This document shows, one piece after another, positions 57,490 through 64,000 of a DNA stretch of 64,000 bases (positions are counted from its first letter, which is position 1; the number at the start of each line of letters is the position of its first letter). The translations under genes were made by a program, and so were the position numbers. The stretch comes from an uncultured Selenomonadales bacterium (GTDB lineage: Bacteria; Bacillota; Negativicutes; Selenomonadales; Selenomonadaceae): NCBI GenBank assembly GCA_947165145.1, contig CAMUZG010000005.1:1-64000 (forward strand), read 5' to 3'. A model generated the notes under the pieces. The model ran no database searches and was not told where the DNA came from. It saw only the letters and a list, made by a program, of their open reading frames with translations.

Positions 57490-58773
57490 ATGAAAAAAAT
57501 TTTGCCGTCGACACACGGACTGCGCGGCGAACTCGAAATTCCAGGCGACAAATCAATTTCGCACCGCAGCATAATTTTATCGGCGTTGAGCGATTCAACC
57601 GTCGAAGTGTCGAATTTTTTGGCGGGCGCGGATTGTCTGTCAACCGTCGCGTGCATGAGGTCACTTGGCGCGAAAATCGAACGATTCGGCGAAAAAATTC
57701 TCGTCACGGGCAACGGACTGCACAATCTGCGCGAACCCGAAAATATTTTGGACGCGGGCAACTCCGGCACGACGCTCCGATTGCTAATGGGTCTGCTTGC
57801 TCCGCAAAAATTTCTGACGACGTTCACGGGCGACGATTCGCTCCGCCGCAGACCGATGGCTCGCGTGATTCAGCCGCTCACGATGATGGGCGCGTTGATT
57901 TTCGGTCGCAACGTCAATCGCAACCTGCCAATAACAATTCTGCCCTCCGTCAAAAATCTGCGCGGAATCAGCTACGAAATGCCCGTCGCCAGCGCACAAG
58001 TCAAGTCAGCGATACTTTTGGCGGGACTTTACGCCGATTCGCCGACGATCGTCATTGAGCCCGCGCCGTCACGTGACCATACCGAAAAAATGCTCGCGGC
58101 GTTCGGTGTACAGCTTGAACGTGTCGGCAACGCGATAAAAATTTTCCCCGCCGAAAAACTCATTGCGCCCGAAAAAATTTCCGTGCCGAGTGATATTTCT
58201 TCTGCGGCATATTGGCTCGTGCTCGCGACGATTCTTGACGGTTCCGACGTGACGATTAAAAATGTCGGCGTCAACGAAACGCGAACGGGGATTCTCGACG
58301 TGCTCCGCGATATGGGCGCGACGTTTGAATTGCTCAACGTGCGGACTTCGGGCGGCGAACGTGCGGCTGATATTCGCGTTGTCAGCTCGAAACTGCGCGG
58401 CGTCGAATTCGGCGGCGAAATGATTCCGCGACTGATTGACGAAATTCCCGCGTTGGCAGTGGCGGCGGCATTTGCTGAGGGCACGACGATTATCCGCGAC
58501 GTGGGCGAATTGCGCGTCAAGGAGACTGACCGGCTCGCGGCGATTGTCGACGAGTTCAACAAAATTTCGCCCGAAACTTTCACGGCGACGGACGACAGCT
58601 TGATTGTTCGCGGCGGACGTGAAAAATTTTTCGCAGAATGCAAGACGCGTGCCGATCACCGAATGGCAATGTCGGTGTCGATATTCGGTGCGGCGGCGAA
58701 TGGCGTTGTGCTCGACGACGATTCTTGCGTAAAAATTTCCTACCCGAACTTTTTCGACGTGCTGAAAAATTGA
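57490..58773 (+). CDS. aroA: 3-phosphoshikimate 1-carboxyvinyltransferase
   Basis: GELEIPGDKSISHRSIIL, LDAGNSGTTLRLL, RVKETDRLAAIVDE, DHRMAMSVSIFG. Confidence 0.95.
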   Translation: MKKILPSTHGLRGELEIPGDKSISHRSIILSALSDSTVEVSNFLAGADCLSTVACMRSLGAKIERFGEKILVTGNGLHNLREPENILDAGNSGTTLRLLMGLLAPQKFLTTFTGDDSLRRRPMARVIQPLTMMGALIFGRNVNRNLPITILPSVKNLRGISYEMPVASAQVKSAILLAGLYADSPTIVIEPAPSRDHTEKMLAAFGVQLERVGNAIKIFPAEKLIAPEKISVPSDISSAAYWLVLATILDGSDVTIKNVGVNETRTGILDVLRDMGATFELLNVRTSGGERAADIRVVSSKLRGVEFGGEMIPRLIDEIPALAVAAAFAEGTTIIRDVGELRVKETDRLAAIVDEFNKISPETFTATDDSLIVRGGREKFFAECKTRADHRMAMSVSIFGAAANGVVLDDDSCVKISYPNFFDVLKN

Positions 58774-58814
58774 GCGTCGACCGCAACAAAAAAGTGCAGA
58801 TGAATTTCATCGCG

Positions 58815-59879
58815 CTATTTTTTGTTTGTCGCCTGATTGAGCCACTCGCGCAGATAATCGCCGATTGCTTTGACAACTTGCGACTCGCGAATTTTCGTCG
58901 TTATGCAAATGAGTTTAAAGCTGCCGTTGAAAATGTATTTGCCGATAAGTTCGCCGATTTTGTCCGCAATCATTCGCGCAACGACGAACAGGATTAACGA
59001 AACTTTGATGCCCAAAACCGTGAGCGCGATGCCGCCGAACAGTGGTAGCAGGAAAATCATTGCCAATTTTATCAGCAGGAACGAGAACGCCACGCTGACC
59101 GTTGCCCGCGACAATCTGATGAACAGCGGAGCTTTGTTGCGAATGTTTTTGCGCACGTCATCAAAGGCAAGCCGCGGGTGTCGAATCGCTTTGACTGAAA
59201 AATTTGCCGTTCGTTTCGCGTAATAGGTAAAGAATTCGCCGACCTTTTGAATCAGCTTGTTGATGTCCGTCGGAATGCTCGTGACCGTTGCCATTACCAT
59301 TTGCGGATTAACTTCCGTGACAAAACTGCGCATTGAACGGAATGCTTCGCCGAAAATTGCGGGCGGCTTGCTCATGTTCGCGACGGCGTCGGGTATCGGC
59401 AGCGCGGGAATGAACGCCATCACAATGTAAAGCACGATTGCCAAGATTCGCCCTAAAATCATTCCGAGAAAATATTTTATGACGGCTTTTGGATTTCGTT
59501 TGAACGCGGCGGGGAAGTTCCGAATTCTGCGCGGGACTTTCTTCTTGACTTTGTCGATTTTCTTTTCACGCGGTTTGGAACGTTCTTCTTCGCGGGCAAT
59601 TTGTTCCTCGTTTTCAATTTCAAGCGAACGCGACAGCCGAATCATCTTTTGGAAGGCGTCGGCGATATTTTTTTCCTGTGCCTTTTCCTGTTCCTCAAGT
59701 TGCTGGTCAAACGAGCGCGTGACGTGAATCATCTTCTCGAAGGCTTGCCGCAGATCATTTGAGCGCGTGGTTTGAATCATTCGCTGAAGTGCGCGTTCAA
59801 TGTCCGACTGCTTTGTCGTGCGAATCATCTTTTGAAAATTTTCCTGCAAGTCACAGGAATTTTTCTTTTTGAGATCCAT
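58815..59879 (-). CDS. Membrane protein with repetitive helical N-terminus
   Basis: Repeats FQKMIRTTKQSDIERALQRMIQTTRSNDLRQAFEKMIHVTRSF; several TM segments; no recognised family. Confidence 0.6.
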   Translation of the reverse strand: MDLKKKNSCDLQENFQKMIRTTKQSDIERALQRMIQTTRSNDLRQAFEKMIHVTRSFDQQLEEQEKAQEKNIADAFQKMIRLSRSLEIENEEQIAREEERSKPREKKIDKVKKKVPRRIRNFPAAFKRNPKAVIKYFLGMILGRILAIVLYIVMAFIPALPIPDAVANMSKPPAIFGEAFRSMRSFVTEVNPQMVMATVTSIPTDINKLIQKVGEFFTYYAKRTANFSVKAIRHPRLAFDDVRKNIRNKAPLFIRLSRATVSVAFSFLLIKLAMIFLLPLFGGIALTVLGIKVSLILFVVARMIADKIGELIGKYIFNGSFKLICITTKIRESQVVKAIGDYLREWLNQATNKK

Positions 59880-59903
59880 CGCATCACCACCGAACGCAGA
59901 TTT

Positions 59904-59934
59904 GAGCTGTCAGCTTTTAGCTTTCAGCTTTCAG
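59904..59934. repeat. (CAGCTTT)n heptad tract
   Basis: gagctgtcagcttttagctttcagctttcagg. Confidence 0.6.
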
Positions 59935-60052
59935 GAGAGCTTGCAGACTGCTAAAAATTTTTAATGGGATTATAAAATCTGCCACGAATTTTATCAAGGT
60001 ACAATCGGCGGCGTTCATCAAAACTTCATTGTTTAAAATTGTTTGATAAAAA

Positions 60053-60080
60053 TTGACAAAAAAATTGCGGGCAGTATAAT
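60053..60080 (+). promoter_or_regulatory. Sigma-70-like promoter of the Tad pilus operon
   Basis: TTGACA, 16 nt, TATAAT. Confidence 0.75.
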
Positions 60081-60127
60081 TCAAAATCAAATTGATATTG
60101 TTTGACGTGGCGAGAGGAGGCTTGCCG

Positions 60128-61216
60128 ATGTTCCAAAGGTTACTCGATAAACTAAATAATCTGTCTTCCAAACAGTTGCTTGCAATGGCAGGCGTCGCGG
60201 CAGTCCTGATGTTCGGGGCAATATACGCGGGCATGACGCTTTTAGCGGAAAGCAACAAGCCAATTCAACCGCCGCCCGAAGAAAAAGTCGTCGAGACTGT
60301 CGCGGTCGTCGTCGCCAAAAACAACATTCACCCGCGCACGCGTATTCAAGAGAGTATGCTCCAAATCAAAGAGTTGCCTGCCGACATTGTCCCCGAAGGC
60401 GCGATTAAATCTTTCACCGACGTGGTCAACGTTCAGGTCAAAGTCTCAATCTTCGCGGGCGACATCTTGACGATTCAAAAAGTTTTCGCTGAAGGTGGCG
60501 ACGAAGGTTTCACCGGCTCAATTCCCGCCGATTGCCGCGCAGTTTCGATAAGCGTCAACGACATCACGGGCGTTGCAGGTTTTGCCAAGCCAGGCGATCG
60601 TGTCGACTTGCTACTTGTCGAGAAAGGTAAACATCGCGCAATGACCGAATTGCTCCTGCAGAACGTGCCGCTACTCAGCATCAACCAAGACGCGGGCGGC
60701 GGAATTCCCGTCGACAAAAACGGCGTGCCGACTGGAGCAATCGCCAACCCGTCAATCGCAACGTTCGCATTGCAACCTAAAGAAGCTCTCAAGCTGATTT
60801 CTGCGGCGAAAATCGGAGAAATTTACATCTCACTGCGTCCGAGCAAACCGCAAAGTGCTTACGTCGAGCCAATGGAATACACAATCGAATCGATAGAAGC
60901 ACCGAAACCCGAACCTGTTCGTGAACCTGCGCCGGTCATACCGTCTAATCCTGCACCGCAAATTCCCGTAGCACCCGTAGCACCTGTAGAACCACCGCAG
61001 CCGAAAATCGAAATCATTGCGGGTGACCAAGTCGTTCAGAGTGCCACACCGACTTTGCCAGCAGGCGGACCGATAAATCCGCCGAATCAGCCGAATCAGC
61101 CGACGACATCGCAACCGTTGCCGGCAATCCCGTCGCGTGGTGTCCCGCAAGAATTTTCCGCACCGCCCGTGCCTCACGTGCCGTTAGCTGATTCTCCCGT
61201 CGTTCGCACTAAATAA
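60128..61216 (+). CDS. cpaB: Flp pilus assembly protein CpaB (SAF domain)
   Basis: N-terminal TM, VAVVVAKNNIHPRTRIQESMLQIKELP (SAF), RAVSISVNDITGVAGFAKPGDRVDLL. Confidence 0.88.
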   Translation: MFQRLLDKLNNLSSKQLLAMAGVAAVLMFGAIYAGMTLLAESNKPIQPPPEEKVVETVAVVVAKNNIHPRTRIQESMLQIKELPADIVPEGAIKSFTDVVNVQVKVSIFAGDILTIQKVFAEGGDEGFTGSIPADCRAVSISVNDITGVAGFAKPGDRVDLLLVEKGKHRAMTELLLQNVPLLSINQDAGGGIPVDKNGVPTGAIANPSIATFALQPKEALKLISAAKIGEIYISLRPSKPQSAYVEPMEYTIESIEAPKPEPVREPAPVIPSNPAPQIPVAPVAPVEPPQPKIEIIAGDQVVQSATPTLPAGGPINPPNQPNQPTTSQPLPAIPSRGVPQEFSAPPVPHVPLADSPVVRTK

Positions 61217-61230
61217 TTTGAGTATAGGAA

Positions 61231-62913
61231 ATGTTGATTATGAGTTGTTCATTTTTTCAAAAGTTTTGTCTGGCAGTGACGGTGCCGCTTTGTCTGTCAG
61301 CAAGCACTGTTCAAGCCGCCAACGTCGAAACGCTCACCATCAAGAAACAAACGTCGCACTACATGAACCTCGGACAGACAATCACGCGAATCGCCGTAGG
61401 CAATCCCGATATTGCTTCGGTCGTTCAGTTACCAGGTTCTACAAGCGAATTTCTCATCGTCACGAAGACAACCGAGAGTTCAACCGCGTTGTTCGTGTGG
61501 ACGGCTGACGGTGTGCGCCACGAATATTTGATTATTGTTTCGCCCGAAGACCCGGGTCGTGCAATGCTAATTGAACAGGCTATCAATCTGCCTGATGTTC
61601 ACGTCAAAATTGTCGGCGAAAGAATTTTGCTCACGGGCACTGTTGAAAATCAATACGAAAAAAATCAAGCTCTCCAAACTGCGCGGCTCTTCGTCGACGG
61701 CAGCACGGAAAGCAGTCTTCTCGTCGGCAGCGGCTTTGACATGAAACTTGATACCAGCACCGCTCAAAGTGCAACCAGCGGCAGGTCGGAAGACATTGAA
61801 CTCGCTAAATCCGAGAACAAGGGCAAAATTATTGATCTTATTCAAATTCTTCACCCGACGCAAATTCGCCTTGAGGCTCAGATAATCGAAATCAATTCCG
61901 AAGACGCAAAAGACCTCGGCTTTCAATACAGCACAAGCGGCAATGCTCCAGGCATTTTCACTTTCGGCGAAGATTACGCCAGAACAAATACAGCCATATC
62001 GGAAAGTTATTCCGACAGTAGCTCAACTGCCCGCAACGGTTCATGGTCTTACAGCGGCAACAGATCGAATTCCTACAGCGACAGCGATGATTATTCTTCA
62101 AACAGCAGAGACAACAGCTTTTCAGGCAACGGCGGCAGATCGGGCAATAGTAGTTCGTCGTTCAGCCGCAGTGTAACTTCCACGTGGTACGACATGGTGC
62201 AATTCGGCAATAATCCGCTCAAATGGATAGGTCAACACTTCGCGCCCGTTAACGTCACAATTTCCGCACTGGTCACTAAAGGCAAAGCGCGTATTCTTTC
62301 ACGACCAAGCGTCATTACGTTGAGCGGCGAACAGGCTACAATCCAAATCGGCGGCGAAATCCCCTACACTACGACCAATTCAAACGGCTGGTCCAATACC
62401 AGCTTTAAAAATTACGGTATCATTTTACAGTTCAAGCCCGTTGTTGACGCGCAGGGCAGAATAAATTCGGGCGTTCATGCCGAAGTCAGCAACATCAGCG
62501 GGCAGAGCGTCAACGGGCAACCGATAATTTCAACGCGCAGTGCCGATTCTGTTATCAGCTTATATTCGGGCTCGCCAATCGTCATCGGCGGCTTGATGGA
62601 CTCATCCGAAACAAAGAACGTGCAGAAAATCCCGTTGCTCGGCGACATTCCGATTCTCGGCGAATTCTTCAAGTATACGTCCAAATCCCGTGACAAACGC
62701 GAATTGATAATCGTCGTGACGCCACATCTTGTCGGCGAAGAAGACGTGTCGCGGTCGCCCATGAGCGAGGCAATGCGTCAGTGGTACGAGCAAGAGCAGC
62801 GTTATCGCGACGCAATGGAAAGTTTCGACTTCAACCGCCCCGTCGAAGAATTCACGCCCGACGAGGAGGAAGAATCAAAACCCGACAGTACCAACAAGCC
62901 TTTCAAAAAATAA
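61231..62913 (+). CDS. cpaC: Type II/IV secretion secretin, CpaC/RcpA-like
   Basis: N-terminal pilus domain, secretin domain (GKARILSRPSVITLSGEQATIQIGGEIPY; VIGGLMDSSETKNVQKIPLLGDIPILGEFFK). Confidence 0.92.
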   Translation: MLIMSCSFFQKFCLAVTVPLCLSASTVQAANVETLTIKKQTSHYMNLGQTITRIAVGNPDIASVVQLPGSTSEFLIVTKTTESSTALFVWTADGVRHEYLIIVSPEDPGRAMLIEQAINLPDVHVKIVGERILLTGTVENQYEKNQALQTARLFVDGSTESSLLVGSGFDMKLDTSTAQSATSGRSEDIELAKSENKGKIIDLIQILHPTQIRLEAQIIEINSEDAKDLGFQYSTSGNAPGIFTFGEDYARTNTAISESYSDSSSTARNGSWSYSGNRSNSYSDSDDYSSNSRDNSFSGNGGRSGNSSSSFSRSVTSTWYDMVQFGNNPLKWIGQHFAPVNVTISALVTKGKARILSRPSVITLSGEQATIQIGGEIPYTTTNSNGWSNTSFKNYGIILQFKPVVDAQGRINSGVHAEVSNISGQSVNGQPIISTRSADSVISLYSGSPIVIGGLMDSSETKNVQKIPLLGDIPILGEFFKYTSKSRDKRELIIVVTPHLVGEEDVSRSPMSEAMRQWYEQEQRYRDAMESFDFNRPVEEFTPDEEEESKPDSTNKPFKK

Positions 62914-62950
62914 TCGGCTTTGAAATTTCAGCGGAATGGAGGTTTTTTCA

Positions 62951-63799
62951 ATGGCAATCGCAACATATACCGGCAGCGAACGCACAAGTATCATAATCAG
63001 CGTTTTCAGCACGACGCCTGGCATCGGCAAGACAATCATCGCGATAAATCTGGCGTCAGGACTCGCCACGCACGGGTACAAAGTCTGCCTTGCCGATCTC
63101 GATTTGCAGTTCGGCGATGTGTTGAACTACTTGCAATTAAAATCCCCCGTTACCGTGGCGGGCGCACAACGTGCATTGCTCGACAACCGTGAAAATTTCG
63201 ACGTCCGCAACTTTCTATTCGATTATCAAAACGGCTACGTTACTTTCTCGATTCTGCCCGCGCCGCTCTACATTTACGACGCTTATCAAACGGACGTTAA
63301 TCTCGTCACGGAAATTATCCAAGACTTGAGCTACTTCGATTACATCATCGTAGACTTAAACTCAATGTTCAGCGCGTTGAATTTGGCGATTCTCGACATC
63401 AGCACGGTCATAAATTACGTCGGCGTTATCGACTTCCTGCCCGCGTTGAAAAATTACAAAGTCGGCTACGACACGCTGATTCGATTCAATTACGAAGAAA
63501 AGAAAATTCGTCTTGTCGAGAACCGCGCCGATTCTCAAAAACTGATTGAGAGCCGCGACGTTGAAAGACTTATCGGCGAGCCGTTCTATTTCAAACTGCC
63601 CAACGATTATGCTTCCGTTAAAAAGGCAATCAATTCGGGTCAACCGCTGATGTTCGCCGCGCCTGAGTCCAAGTTAACCAAGAGCTTTGATGACCTTGTC
63701 GGGCTTTACTCCAATCGCAAGATTGATAATTCGCAAGACGATAGCGTAATTCAACCTAGCGGCATTTTAAAAAGTATCAAAAAATTTTTAGGCTTCTGA
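62951..63799 (+). CDS. cpaE: CpaE/MinD-like pilus assembly ATPase
   Basis: P-loop variant STTPGIGKTIIAINLASGLATHGYKVCLADLDLQFGDV; between the secretin and a response regulator. Confidence 0.82.
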   Translation: MAIATYTGSERTSIIISVFSTTPGIGKTIIAINLASGLATHGYKVCLADLDLQFGDVLNYLQLKSPVTVAGAQRALLDNRENFDVRNFLFDYQNGYVTFSILPAPLYIYDAYQTDVNLVTEIIQDLSYFDYIIVDLNSMFSALNLAILDISTVINYVGVIDFLPALKNYKVGYDTLIRFNYEEKKIRLVENRADSQKLIESRDVERLIGEPFYFKLPNDYASVKKAINSGQPLMFAAPESKLTKSFDDLVGLYSNRKIDNSQDDSVIQPSGILKSIKKFLGF

Positions 63800-63832
63800 T
63801 TGACGTAACATCGCGGCAAAGGAGGTTTTCCC

Positions 63833-64000
63833 GTGGCTTATCAAGTTACCATAGTTGAAGACGATTCCGACATGTTGAACGACATGGTTGGAATTTTGCG
63901 CAAATCAGCAGACTTCGACGTGACTTCGACTTATAAAAACGTAAAAGACGCGCTCGGGCAGGCGGGCATGTTTCGCCCCGATTTGTTCTTTATCAACGTG
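63833..64000 (+). CDS. Response-regulator receiver domain protein (truncated by window end)
   Basis: VAYQVTIVEDDSDMLNDMVGILRK...FRPDLFFINV; GTG start after ggagg. Confidence 0.75.
   Translation, partial: MAYQVTIVEDDSDMLNDMVGILRKSADFDVTSTYKNVKDALGQAGMFRPDLFFINV

Noticed and set aside
1-64000. Frequent AAAATTTTT runs across the window
   Set aside because: Mostly explained by Lys-Ile-Phe/Lys-Phe codon usage and occurs in nearly all genes.

Overview
The window reads as a chromosomal segment from a diderm (outer-membrane-bearing) Firmicute, probably Negativicutes. This is inferred from an MlaEFD/TolC/TamB/BamA envelope cluster together with frequent TTG/GTG starts; no 16S is present. It starts at the 3' end of a tRNA-Glu. 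Housekeeping modules include thiM/thiE, GrpE/Hsp70-like genes, a hybrid histidine kinase, tatAC, ubiD, nth, lysC, galU, tyrS, asd, an orphan livG, potABCD, ftsZ, pnp, iorAB, aroA and a Tad/Flp pilus operon (cpaB-cpaC-cpaE). Three defence-type modules sit among these genes on the same strand: (1) a ZorA/ZorB-like proton-channel pair plus an HNH nuclease (Zorya type II-like, about 13.7-16.4 kb), with a frame break in the ZorA tail; (2) an EcoRV-like restriction endonuclease plus a D12-class adenine methylase (17.4-19.2 kb); (3) an NgoPII-like endonuclease plus a HaeIII-like m5C methylase (36.7-38.5 kb) placed between mlaF and mlaD. Non-coding structure of interest includes a ~175 bp multi-hairpin repeat in two inverted copies (35.8 and 55.6 kb) with compensatory changes in its stems, and a family of short (TTAGGAA/TTTGGAA)n tracts, one of which lies inside the iorA coding sequence. 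All assignments come from reading translated ORFs and motifs; no searches were run.
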